From NCBI GenBank assembly GCA_002794785.1, contig NBBA01000015.1, positions 806,001 to 870,000 on the forward strand: a stretch of 64,000 bases of DNA, given 5' to 3'. The position numbers and the translations under genes are program-made. Source of the DNA: Coniferiporia sulphurascens. Its lineage: Eukaryota > Basidiomycota > Agaricomycetes > Hymenochaetales > Hymenochaetaceae. This document shows, one piece after another, positions 1 through 11,029 of the stretch; the stretch's first letter is position 1; each line of letters starts with the position of its first letter. The notes under the pieces are model-generated. The model had not been told where the DNA came from. It searched no databases and worked only from the letters and a program-made list of their open reading frames with translations.

Positions 1-53
1 CATATTCCCTCTTTCATTTTCTATCTCAAGACGAGTTGAGACGCCGCTGGTTA

Positions 54-218
54 TCATCGCTTGTACTTGGAAAATATGAGCCGGCACAAAAAGAAATCAC
101 GCCGGGTAGGTCTCTCTTGTCCCTTCCTGTCCCTTTCCTCTTCGGAAGGTTGGAATAGATTAATACAACTTCGGGCCAATACGCGTTGAATTATCCCTGT
201 TCGCGACATCTGCACCAT
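54..218 (-). pseudogene. Decayed copy of an unknown gene family (relative of 30057-30440)
   Basis: Read on the minus strand this stretch gives 54 codons containing QMSRTGIIQRVL, which matches QMSRTNIIQRML in the copy at 30057-30440. Similarity at the nucleotide level covers roughly 30-250. The copy has no plausible upstream exon and its frame breaks before position 250, so I read it as a remnant. The family itself is not recognised. Confidence 0.35.
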
Positions 219-1856
219 TGATTGACTTTATTTGGACTGATTTGCCAATGATCCTCTCAGTACCATATAATGGTTTATTGGTCTTGCTCAGGCTAATGCT
301 CTCCGACCCGAAGATTACAAGACCTAGCACCCGTTAGTCGATTTGCAACAATATCAAGATAAAACGGGAATAGAGTGTTTCAAAAGCCTGTGCGCTTGAG
401 TTGGAGCTTGATCAAATAACATGCCAATGTCGACCTTCAATGGGACTGATTCAAACGAAAGCGGAAGAGTGAAGGCATTTAATTATTGGGTACTGTCAAG
501 CCATCCTGAGTTGAGTGCTGCCTGCATACATAGCATACGGCATTCGAACATAGTAGTCGAGACCATCTTTCTCCGCATGTAGGACCATTACCCCTGAATA
601 ATTCTAGTATGCCGTATGTACCTGCACGCCGACCGTACAGTCCGCTCAACCCAGTACAAACAGGTGAATGTCAAAGAACATATGGTGCTCAAAATTGAAG
701 ACTTGACGAGCGATGGAGCCATAAGCTTGAACCGATTTGAAGGCCATGCGCGGCACAGATCCATACAGATATGAAAAATCAAAGGCCCCAGAGGGATTTT
801 GTAGCTCGTCCTAGCTTAATGTTCCAGACCAAGCACCCAAATTAGTGCGCATTGCTTCATGGCTGCGAGCTAGAGCCGTGCTATTGTTTATTCGTCCTAC
901 CTCGCGTTGTGCGTCGTCGCTGCCTTGCCGCTTTTGCTGCTCGCACTCCCGCGGCCACCGAAACAACCATCCGACCCGAATGCTCGCCATTCGGGTATTC
1001 ACGTGTCTCTAGCGTAACCGCGAGCACCGTTAACGTCGTCTGCCATAGCATGAGAACTACTAACATTGACTCCACGGTTGTCTGGCGCGCGCTGCTTGCT
1101 GATTATCTGAGCATGACTTATCTGAGCCTGTGAAATGGCATGATTCCCACCAACAGGTATGATGCCGGCGACATGTTCGAGAGTCTGCTTCACCCGACTG
1201 TGGGTTCCTAGGCTTGCGGGACACTGGGTCTCTTATCCTTGGTCTGGAAGATGATCCAAGGCGAAAAACGGGAAAGCAAGACGCAGACGGCCCTCAGGCT
1301 ACCGGGTTTCGGCAGGCAGACTTCCTGGTGATGGTGTGAGGAAAACGCAGCTCTACTCATGCTAAAAACTGACACACCGAGAAGCTTTTCTTCTCTGGGT
1401 AGGAGAAGCGTATGAAAGTCAACTTCAAAAGTGAGCAAGACGAAAAGGTTGGATTAGAAAAGACGACTTGAACGCACACGAAATGTTTGGACTTGCCTTG
1501 GGAGACGCCCCATTAGTTTAAAGCCTGCGTAGTAACTGACCACTGTGTCACTGCTCTTTGGGCTTTCACAATCAGCTACCGACGGTCTGCGACTGTTTCC
1601 CATAACCAACGACTCTTCGGTGTCAGGTCCTTTGAATTGTCGTTAGCGTAGATGGAGTATCAGTTTTTGCAGATGATGCCAACAAAGGCATCCTATTTGA
1701 TATCATGACAGTGGTAGAATGATTATTAACTGAAGATTAAACCTAGTATTGGTTAAGACCAGGCCGGAACTTGTTCATAGAGGATGGGCCTACCGCCTCG
1801 GTGGAATTCCACTTAGCCTGACGGGTTCATGGCTGACGGAAGCAAACAACATATAC
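219..1856. other. No recognisable gene
   Basis: Only short, unconvincing open frames occur on both strands. No splice-linked exons, conserved motifs or tandem repeats were seen. The right edge, ACTAA at 1857-1861, is the target duplication of the copia element. Confidence 0.4.
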
Positions 1857-1861
1857 ACTAA

Positions 1862-2118
1862 TTTTAGAATCTACGCACGTTGTGGTAGATGATGAGGTGC
1901 AGTGGTGAAGTTGAGGTGAAGGTGGGTTATCAGTGTAAACTGATGTATTTCTTGGGCGAGACCAGCTCCCCTTATATACACATTCCGTGAGCTAGTACTA
2001 CTATATCTATCTAGCTCCTATATCGTATGGCATTATCATTGCGTTATCGTTTACTTAGTAAGATGGTTGTTCATATGACCATCTGTTATTTATATCATTT
2101 CATTATATTTATTTAATA
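1862..2118 (-). repeat. 3' LTR of copia copy 1
   Basis: The 257-bp sequence is the reverse complement of the 259-bp LTRs at 32122 and 37308. It holds the TATA-like motif of the family. The outer end is degraded to TTTT where copy 2 has TCTT. Confidence 0.88.
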
Positions 2119-3093
2119 CTCCCCTTCAAACTTTTACTAGGTGGAGTAGACTTGTAAAATGTTTGATTAATTCTATCATTAGCGCTTTCGTCATAATATC
2201 AGCCTTTTGCTGTCCAGTTGGAATATATGAAACTGATATAGTTTCATTTTCTATGTAATCTCATAAAAAATCTTTTTGTATATCAATATGTTTCGTTCAT
2301 TGCATATATTTTTGTTCTGTTGAGTTTACTATAGTTATGGCTGCTTGATTATCACATAATATTTTCATAGGTGTATCCAAGGTCTGCAGTACCTCTTCAA
2401 CCAGTCTTCTTAGCCATATAGCTTCTTTTACTCCATGAGTTAAAGCTTGTAATTCAGCTTTGCATACTGATAGTGACACTAATTCTTGTTTTTTACTTGA
2501 CCATGATATCGTTGCGTTTCCTATTTGGAATATATATCCTGATATTGCTTTATGTCCTTCTTGTGTCATTCCGTTGGCATTGGTATATCCAATTAACTTG
2601 ATAGGTTCTTTTCCTCCAAGTATTAGCCAATAATCATTTGTTCCTTTTAAATATTTGAAACAGTGTTTTACTGCATTATAATGTTTGATGCTAGGTTTGT
2701 TTAAATGCCTAGCAAATTGACCTGTAGCGAATGATATATCAGGTCTTGTACAATCTGCTGCATATCATAATGCTCCAACCATATTCATATATGGTATTTG
2801 GTTCATGAAGTTTAATTCTTCATTAGTTGGATTTTCAAGTGATTTTAATACTTGTCCAGGTGTCATTGGTGTTCGTACCATTGCAGTGTCTTTTAACTTG
2901 TATTTTTCTATTATATTATCAATATAATGTTTTTGTCTTAGTTTTATAATTCTTTCTTCTCAGTTTCTTTCGATTTCAATGCCGAGTAACCAATGTATAT
3001 CGTTTCCATCAGTAAATTTTACATGTTTTCCTATTTCATCTTTAAAGGCTTTTATTATTAATAAATTTAAGCCACATATGGTTATGTTGTCAA

Positions 3094-3651
3094 TGTTACA
3101 ATTTTCCTTTACTTCCCCTTATTGCGCTGACTCACTTCATCTTCGTCATCATCAGTCAGCGCAACTCCCCCATTTCTCTGTCTTACTCATCCTTATTCGC
3201 CTTGTGCCATAAGACACCATGATGACGCCTTATTGCACCATCATGATGTGCTTTGCTTACTGATCACCGTACTTGTATTACCAAGGCCTTCCTTGAGTTT
3301 CCATGACCTTCCATAGGCTGGTAAACACACCTAACCAAGTCACTACAGTAGCAAACACATAGAGTAGCATATAAGCATGTAACTTCAGTAGCACAAGCCC
3401 TAAGCTTGTGCTCTTTGTTCATACAAGCCCATTATCTGCTACCACCAGTCTACTGTGTGCCACTTGGCCATTAGTCGCTTTGTTGTAACCCGACTCCACT
3501 AAGAAGCACCTCGTGTCCACATCGTCGATCAGGAAGCCCTGCCGATGATCGTCTTCGACTTACGACATCTAGGAAGCCCTGTTGCTGTACCATCAGTTCC
3601 GACGATCAGGAAGCCCTGACGTCGATCACCGCATAACCGTTGAGCTTAACA
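3094..3651 (-). mobile_element. Solo LTR S1 (558 bp), nested in copia reverse transcriptase
   Basis: The sequence begins TGTTACAATT and ends GAGCTTAACA, so it has TG...CA ends with short inverted termini. It is flanked by GTCAA at 3089-3093 and 3652-3656. The uninterrupted copia copy 2 shows a single GTCAA (read on the other strand) at this site. It is the same family as 6582-7140, 17377-17938 and 18623-19179. No internal coding region is present, so it is a solo LTR. Confidence 0.9.
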
Positions 3652-6581
3652 GTCAACATGTATGAAAAGTATTAGAATTGTTTTTCCTTTTACTTTTCTT
3701 AGGAATACTGCATTGTCTTGGACTGCTCATGTTAGTCCTATTCCTATTAATATTTCTGATAATTTTTTATACCATCATCTGCCTGCTTGTTTTAATCCGT
3801 ATAAGGCTTTATTTAATTTTAAAATTTGTCCAGGTTTTATTTCGATTAAATTTCCTGGTGGTGGTTTTATATATATATTTTCGTTTTTATCTAGTTCACC
3901 ATATAGGTAAGCTGATTTTATATCAATTTGATGAATTTTGTAATTATTTGTTGCACTCCAACTTAGTATAGTTCTTACTGTAGCTAATCGTGCTACTGGA
4001 GCGAATGTATCGTTTGAGTAGTAGTCTATACCCTCTTTCTGGGCAAATCCTTGAACTACTAGTCTTGCTTTGTAATGTTCTATTTCTCCGTTTGCTAATC
4101 TTTTTGTTTTATAAACAAATCTTGTTCTGATTATGTTTGCTTCTTTTGGTGGATCAATGATTTTCCACGTAGATCTTTCAATTAATGTTTTTATTTCTTC
4201 TTTCATTGCTGTGATCCACTGATTTGCATCAATTCTATTGATCACTTGTTGATATGAATTCGGATCACCTATTAATTCCATATTGAATTGATTAAATTCC
4301 ATAAGATAAGCGACTGTGTTTTGTTCGTCAAAATTTAGACCTAATGATCGTTTTGTTGGTTTTGTTGTTCTTACTGGTCTTTCATTTGTTAATTCTTTTA
4401 TTTGTTCATTTTGTTTTTCTGTTATATTCTCCCCTTCAATTTTAGATGGTGGAGAATCTAAAAATTGTAAATTTCATTCAACTGTAATTTTCCTGTTATG
4501 ATAGGTTCTATGACCTTTGCTTTCTTCATCAAATCCAAGCCATTGTGCATAAATTCCTTTTGGTTGTAGTTTGTTAACATCTTCTTGTCGTATAATGCAG
4601 TATTGGCCGAATTCTTTTAAATTGTCTATGTTATAATTTTCGTTATATTGTTTAAAGTATGGTGTTTTAAAATCAATAGCGCTTTTTGGTGTTCTATTGT
4701 AAACATAAGTGCTGTATTTTACAGCTTCTCCCCATAAACTTGGAGGTAATTTTGCTTGTAGCAGATTAACTCTTGTATTATTTAAAATCGTTTGATGTGA
4801 TTGTTCTGCTACTCCGTTTTGTTGTGGCATATCATGAACAGTCAGCTTTCATATTGTTCCATTTTTTTCTAAATATTCAGTGAATTGTTTACTTAAAAAC
4901 ACTGTGTCATTATCGCTTTGTAATATTTTTATTTTTATGTTAAATTGTGTATTGAGCATAGTAGCCCAAGTCGTATAAGCATTTAAGCCCTCGTCTTTTG
5001 TTTTTAATAAAATCATTTTTATCCATCTTGTAGCATCGTCTACAAGTGTTAGAAGGTATTTATATCCTCCTATAGTATGTGTTGATGCTGGACCCCATAT
5101 GTCCATATGTATGTGATCTCTGAATTTTTCTGCTAACTTTGAAATACGTAATTTTGGAATTTGCATTCTTTTTATATTTGCTTCAATGCAGATTGTGCAT
5201 TGAGTTTCTTTGTAATTAGAAATCTTATTGTTTGTAATTTGGTCTTCTTTTAATAATCGTTTTATGTAAGCATAACTTATATGCCCGAGTTTTTTGTGAA
5301 GTTCAAATAATGTTACATTTTTTGTAGCCGCTTGTACATTGTTGTTAAATATACTATACAATCCATTTGTGTTTTTAATTTTTCTGCATAAAGATCCATT
5401 AGGATACTTTATTGTACATTCGTTTTCTTTATAAATAAATTCGTAACCGTCTTGACATAGAAGTCCTTGAGAGACTAATGTCATGTTCATTTTAGGATTG
5501 TAGTATACGTTTGATAATATTATGACACTTACCGAGTGTCTGTTGGGGATGTAAAGCTTAAGATCCCCTACTATGTTTGCCATAAACGTTGTTTTATTTG
5601 CGGCTGTTATCGTGATTGTGTCGGTTTTGTATGTGTTTCATAATCAGTTTAGATATGGTGTTAGATGTATCGTTGCACCAGTATCAATTATATCCATTGA
5701 GGAATAAATATTGTTAGCAAATTTTTCTGTTGTAATAACGTTAATGCTTACGTCCAAATTGTTAGCGTCCATGTCTTCCATGGCACTATCATAATTTCCT
5801 ATTTTGTCAAGGAAGTCATTATATGAATAAATTGGGAATTCTCCCATGTCGAAGTCGTTGTCGTCGATTTCAGTTATAAAGGCGGTTTTGCCTTGGCCTA
5901 TTACGGCACTTAATTTGATTCGAGAGCTTGATGTGACATTTGTTGCTGCTGCTGCTGATGCTGCAGTATGTTTAGCCTGGGCCGCACTTGCCCCAGTCAA
6001 TGTCAGCATTGCTGACACACCCGATTCCTTCCCTTTTCCTTTTTCGTCGTTCACATCCTCTTTCTTTTTCTGGGCTGCCTTCATCCATTCCGTTTTTGGC
6101 GCCCAGCAGTCTCGACTAAAGTGCCCTAGTTTGTTACAATTGTAGCACTTAATAACATGTGATTGTTGGTTAGGGGAATATCCCCCACGTCCTTGTCCTC
6201 GCATATATCCGCCATGGCCCCTATAGCCGCGACCTCGTGGCTGTACACTGCGGCTAAAACCGTGTCCGCGGCCCCTAAAATAGGGGTGGTTCCGCTCGTC
6301 CTTGGGCAGGTGATTAGCCGCCGCTCCTGTCCTCTGATGATTTTTACGCCACCCTTTGAAGGCGTTTCTCAATGCCGTTAGTAAGAATTGAGGGGTTAGT
6401 TCAATTTCATCTTTGTCTGGATTTGTTTTGTTGATTGTTTTAATATATAACTCACTCTGCATGAGTACATATTGATACTGTTTGGGTGTTGCCCGAGTAA
6501 TGGCCGATATGTATGTCAACTCTGAAACTTTTACCCCTTGGGCTATTAGTTCCTTGTATTTATTGCTGAGGTTATCGAGCG

Positions 6582-7140
6582 TGTTAAGCTCAATGGTTAC
6601 GCGGTGATCGACGTTGGGGCTTCCTGATCGTCGGAACTGATGGTACGGCAACGGGGCTTCCTAGATGTCATAAGTCAAGGGTGATCGTCGATGGGGCTTC
6701 CTGATCGGCGATGTGGACGCAGTAGGCTTCTATAGCGAGTCGGGTTACGACGAAGCGACTAATGGCCAAGTGGCACACAGTAGACTGGTGGTAGCAGATA
6801 ATGGGCTTGTATGAACAAAGAGCACAAGCTTAGGGCTTGTGCTACTGAAGTTACATGCTTATATGCTACTCTATGTGTTTGCTACTGTAGTGACTTGGTT
6901 AGGTATGTTTGCCAGACTATGGAAGGTCATGGAAATGCAAGGAAGGCCTTGGTAATACAAGTACGGTGATCAGTAAGCAAAGCACATCATGGTGGCGCAA
7001 TAAGGCGTCATCATGGCGTCGTATGGCGCAAGGTGAATGAGGATGAGTAAGGCAGAGAAATGGGGGAGTTGCGCTGACTGAGGATGACGAAGAGGAAGTG
7101 AGTCAGCGCAATTAAGGGAAAGTAAAGGAAAATTGTAACA
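6582..7140 (+). mobile_element. Solo LTR S2 (559 bp), nested in copia gag
   Basis: It begins TGTTAAGCTC and ends AATTGTAACA, flanked by GAGCG at 6577-6581 and 7141-7145. The intact gag of copia copy 2 has one GAGCG here. Inside are three spaced copies of the motif GGGGCTTCCT and a hairpin-forming GCGCTGACT/AGTCAGCGC pair near the 3' end. The insertion creates an artificial open frame joining LTR and gag codons, which is not a gene. Confidence 0.9.
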
Positions 7141-8150
7141 GAGCGTTCCATCGAAATGGCTGACATGACCTCGGATATCAAAAAGGGTAGCCTCGTTAAA
7201 GCCCTTTGTAATTGTTGTCTGGACATTATATCATCCATCAAGTGCTTTGAGTAGCGCTGGAATATCTTTAGAGTAATTAAGATAATAAGCCAATATTTTG
7301 TCGGGCATAGTGTGCATAATGCCATTATATAAAGCGCTTGATATACCACTCTCTCCAGTTCCTGGGGAGTTAATGAGCAGGTTACCGTAACCTGCACTCT
7401 TGATTGCACTTCAGACTCTGTAGTTCCAGAGTTTGTAGTTTCTGTGCCCATCAAGTTTCTCAATTCCATCGAAGAATTTCTGGAGTTCCACGAGTTTAGT
7501 TGCCATACTCGGTTCATCTTCCTCAGTATCATTAGTGTCTGAATCGTCAGGATCAGATGGTTCTGATGGCTCACGTGATGGTTTTTTAGATTCTTCGGTT
7601 GTTTCTTCGTTATCTTCTTTTTTTATATCTTCTTTGTCTTCTTTTTTATCATCTTCTGGCTTAATATAAGGATTGTCAATTTTGAATTGTTCTTTTTCTG
7701 TTGGGTCTGAAATACCCAAATATGTACTGATTCTGTATCTGATTTCGGATGATTTTCCTTGATCGGATATTCCTAAATCTTTGGCATGATTCATTAATTC
7801 CATTTTATAGTCAGCTTTTGTTTTCAATTTTTCGTCTTTGGTAGAATTATCATACCTGTTAATTTGATCTTGTATTTGTTGTTCCATTCCGTTAATTGGT
7901 ATTTGTCTTAGATTACATTGTATTATTAGGTCGACTAACCTTTTGCTATCTTTAGCTTTTTGAATTTTTTCTTCAAGTTCTTCGATAGTTGATGACTGTG
8001 TATATGTTATTTTTAGTTTGTTAGCAATTATTCTTAGTCCTGATAGTTTTTGTAGACGTGTTTGCTCACGAGTATTTGGTTTCTGTCCGTCAGACATAAT
8101 TTTGTTATTCAAGGATGTATAATTTCGTTAATTGTTTCGTTAGTTGTAGA

Positions 8151-8166
8151 GTCAAGGCTCATAACC
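8151..8166 (-). other. Primer binding site of copia copy 1
   Basis: The sequence next to the 5' LTR, read on the minus strand, is GGTTATGAGCCTTGAC. It is complementary to an anticodon-arm sequence containing CTCATAAC, the loop of initiator tRNA-Met, as in Drosophila copia, which is primed by a 5' half of that tRNA. Confidence 0.6.
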
Positions 8167-8454
8167 TCTTAAAGTCTACACACATTGTGGTAGACAATGA
8201 GGTGCAATGGTGAAGTAGAGGCAAGAAAGGGTTATCAGTGTAAACCGATGTATTTCTAGGGCAAGACCAGCTCCCCTTATATACACGTTCCGTGGGCTAG
8301 TACTACTATAACTATCTAGCTCCTGTATCGTATGGCGTTATCATTGCGTTATCGTTCACTTAGTAAGGTGGTTGTTCATATGACCACGTACTATATTTAT
8401 ATTGTTCGTTATATTTATTTAATATTTATATTGTTTCGTTATATTTATTTAATA
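8167..8454 (-). repeat. 5' LTR of copia copy 1, with internal 29-bp duplication
   Basis: It is 288 bp long, exactly 29 bp more than the 259-bp LTRs of copy 2. The extra length comes from a tandem duplication of the AT-rich segment around 8402-8454 at the LTR's start. The stretch AGCTCCCCTTATATACAC (8268-8285), read on the other strand, is the TATA region. Confidence 0.88.
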
Positions 8455-8459
8455 ACTAA

Positions 8460-9599
8460 TCATGATAGCAGTGCTCGTGAGAAGGAAAATATTCGCCGCA
8501 GGAGTCTGGCCACCGACTGTCAGAACTCAGAAGGTTGGAATAGCTACTAGACCTCAGAGACCATCACTGACTGAAAACACATAAACGGATGCTATTGATT
8601 TTAGATTTCTCAGGTGAGTCCTGACAAAACCTTTGTTTCTTAGGCTTTAACCCATGGCATCAATGTTTCTGAAAATATAGACGTTCGGATGCCCTCCGTG
8701 TGCTCCAAGAGACTGAGCCTGATCCCCGGGCCAGTAAACATATCGATAAGTTGCAGACAATTGCAACCTAGTAGTGTCTGAAGTCGGGAATCTAGACGTT
8801 AGAGTTCTCCCATCATAGCCCAACCGCCTAGGGCACATTGCTCTGGACTAGGACACAGCGGAGATGATGGGCTCATGACGATTACGACAGTACAAACAAA
8901 GGTGAGCTAGTCTAACAGGCTTACACATAATATGTCTAGCGGTTACTTTGGTATAGGCGTCAATGAGCATTAAGACGACGACGGCGCCGGGACGCATCGT
9001 CGGCAATTGAGATAGAGTCTTCAGGCTTCTGCAGAGAAACTACAGCGCAAAAGCTTCGGGAGGTAGGCCGGGTGTTTCTGGGAGGGATAACCGTGTGGCA
9101 AGGCACGTATCCATCGGGTAGTGGTGGCATAGGCCCTTCAGTCCGAAGCCAGCATACCGGTAGGAGGTAGGCGTCTATCTGGGGCGTATTCCTTACTAGC
9201 GAGTGGATACGTCAACAACCATTGGTTCCGTGTACATGCACGTATACCTTCGACTGCGGCAGCCTCGGTATATTTTTTCTTATGCCTGGATCCATTTCAC
9301 TGTAAATTTGTGCTTGACGCAAAGAACGTGGGCGCGCACACATAGCACAGAGCAGTTTAAGAGCAGCAGCAACGCAAGTGACATGCGTGCCGCTACTGCC
9401 AGTTCTGCCTAAAGTCGAATATAACAGTAAGAATACGTACGATAGCCCTTTAAAATTCTCAGGTAAGCAATTGGTAGCGTGTGACAGACTAGCGTTATTG
9501 TGGGACAATCGATATCCGCTTGCTGCGTGCCTACTCTCCATACAGGCAGCCCATTACAGTATTGTGCCTCGAACTCATCTTCCTTGCGTACGGGAAACA
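8460..9599. other. No recognisable gene
   Basis: Short open frames exist on both strands but none shows a motif, splice-linked continuation or conservation with other parts of the window. Confidence 0.4.
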
Positions 9600-10990
9600 G
9601 GATTAGTGATGAAGACCACACCGACACCCTCCTTCAGATCCGTAGCTGTGGCTGTCTTGGCTTTGGAGTGTCTGTCTGATCAGAGCAGTGAATTGCTTGT
9701 CGTATCGACAAGTGCTAGATCAAGTAGACATGTTGTCACTTACAGCGCACTCCTCGCCTCTGCTTTTACACGCTTCGCAGGCTTCGTTGACATCGTCTCG
9801 TTCGCACTGGTGACATATTAGTGAGTGCCGTTGATGGAATCGATATAGAGGGATGAACAAGCACCCTACAGCGTTTCCTCTGACACGACCGACAGGCGAT
9901 GCGACGTCTCGTCCTTCCTCCTGCCTTCGCCATTTTTTCGACAGTCCAATTTCTCGCACTATCAAGACTTCTGTATATCCATAAGCTTCGGTGCATGATA
10001 AGTTCTGTGATTAGACATACCTCATGACGATGATGTGAGAGCTTCGGCGGGTGGACAAGGCTGTAATCTATAATGCTGAGGTAGATATCTTCTGTGCAGA
10101 TAGACGGTTAAGATATATCCATGAGTGCAGATGAGAACAGGGACCAGACCAATTATTGTGAGTATTAAGACTTCGTCTTGCTCCTGTGGGACGCAGAGGT
10201 TGGATTGTTGACATGAAATCGGGCATAAATACGTCCACATTCTGGGCCCATTTTGGAAATCGCCTGTGGGCCATGATGCCCCTTTGCAGTCGTCTTACGA
10301 GTTGGTTCGACGAACAACCACTTTACAGTGACTTCAGGTCAAAGTACGCCAATATCACCTGAAAAAAGGACACGCTATCCAATCTTCTAGTGAGAGTTGT
10401 TGGAAAATAATGATCGGAGTGCAGAGTGAATATGTACTTATACAAATCCAAGATTTCTTGATAACTGGAAGTACCCCAATCTTAGAGGTCGGGTATCGGT
10501 CCTTCATGGTTGAACGTCGCACCCCTTAACCACGGTATACCCGTAACACACTGTTGTCGATGTCTTTGAGTGTATGGTCCATACACCGCCGACGATGTCT
10601 TCGAGCATCTGTAGAGCCATCTTCTTTCGGTATGGGCATAAACTTCAATGGGGATCGCTCAGGCTCTTCCTTCATTGTGCCTGAACTAAGTATTTCGGGT
10701 GACTGGGGTAAAGTGTTTAGACTTACCTTCGCCGTCCACCACACAAGCCTCTTGTCGCCTTCGTACAGGAGGGTTCACGAGGTGCTCCTCGTACGATGTG
10801 CCGCGAGATCGTTACGTGGGAAAGTAGAAAACGACGGCGGTGCAGTCGGTCGTAGTAGTAGTATCGATCTGCATTGCACGATGACGGACTTCAGCTGGGC
10901 ATTAACTTCGGGTAAGCTGATCTCCCGTGTACTATTTCGAACTTGCCTTCGTTCCATCCAAATTAGAGCCCCGCGTGTCGCTTACGGCTA
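9600..10990 (-). repeat. Tandem duplication unit A (decayed regulator gene)
   Basis: This unit of about 1.4 kb matches 11030-12370 along its length in the same order and orientation. Shared stretches include the Zn2Cys6 exons, a segment around 10100-10240, and a segment around 10580-10660. On the minus strand the unit would begin near 10960 and run down to the zinc-finger exons at 9933. Reading frames between these islands are broken, so most of the unit is decayed. Confidence 0.55.
9744..9933 (-). CDS. Zn2Cys6 DNA-binding domain, family copy 1 (fragment)
   Basis: Two minus-strand exons (9865-9933 and 9744-9806) joined across a 58-nt intron encode an N-terminal fungal Zn2Cys6 domain. It reads MAKAGGRTRRRIACRSC, then QRKRCR, then CERDDVNEACEAC with a sixth Cys. 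The spacing is C-x2-C-x6-C-x8-C-x2-C-x6-C, the fungal binuclear zinc cluster. The donor GTGCTT was chosen because it restores the x6 spacing and matches the donor position of the other copies. A second donor (GTAAGT) follows directly after the sixth Cys, so a further exon is expected but was not found. Probably a remnant or very small regulator. Confidence 0.45.
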
Positions 10991-11029
10991 GAGCGTCTCC
11001 AGATGGTCAACTAAGAGACGATGTCTAAA

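Larger units (their letters stand above)
2126..8097 (-). pseudogene. Broken copia Gag-Pol polyprotein, copy 1
   Basis: The reading starts at the ATG at 8097 (MSDGQKPNTREQTRLQK) and ends at the TGA at 2126-2128 beside the polypurine tract. Visible parts in order: Gag with a Gly/Arg-rich stretch and the CCHC knuckle CYNCNKLGHFSRDCW; protease motif IDTGA; integrase zinc-binding and DDE region (MDIWGP, QSDND, GVAEQSHQ); reverse transcriptase; RNase H. It is disabled by many in-frame TGA codons, most of them at positions where copy 2 has CGA, and by two solo-LTR insertions. One of these (3094-3651) lies inside the codons of the catalytic HVDD motif. Confidence 0.9.
1862..8454 (-). mobile_element. 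Ty1/copia LTR retrotransposon, copy 1, with two nested solo LTRs
   Basis: This is a full-length but dead element. It is bounded by LTRs at 1862-2118 (3' LTR) and 8167-8454 (5' LTR) and flanked by the 5-bp duplication ACTAA at 1857-1861 and 8455-8459. The internal order, gag, protease, integrase, reverse transcriptase, RNase H, is that of Ty1/copia. Two foreign solo LTRs (3094-3651 and 6582-7140) inserted later. Without them and their target duplications it is about 5.47 kb, against 5.45 kb for copy 2 at 32122-37566; the difference is close to the 29-bp duplication in its 5' LTR. Confidence 0.93.

Noticed and set aside
3678..3971. Hydrophobic plus-strand frames resembling membrane proteins
   Set aside because: They are the complement of the AT-rich copia pol gene; the same artefact appears at 36006-36311.
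5644..6651. Open frame starting inside solo LTR S2 and running into gag (begins MPYHQFRRSGSPNVDH)
   Set aside because: The first codons are LTR sequence; the join is created by the insertion. A similar false start occurs at 18288-18692 from LTR S4.
9378..9821. 147-codon plus-strand open frame
   Set aside because: It lies antisense to the Zn2Cys6 exons, has no motif, and the minus-strand reading is supported by cysteine spacing and conservation among four copies.
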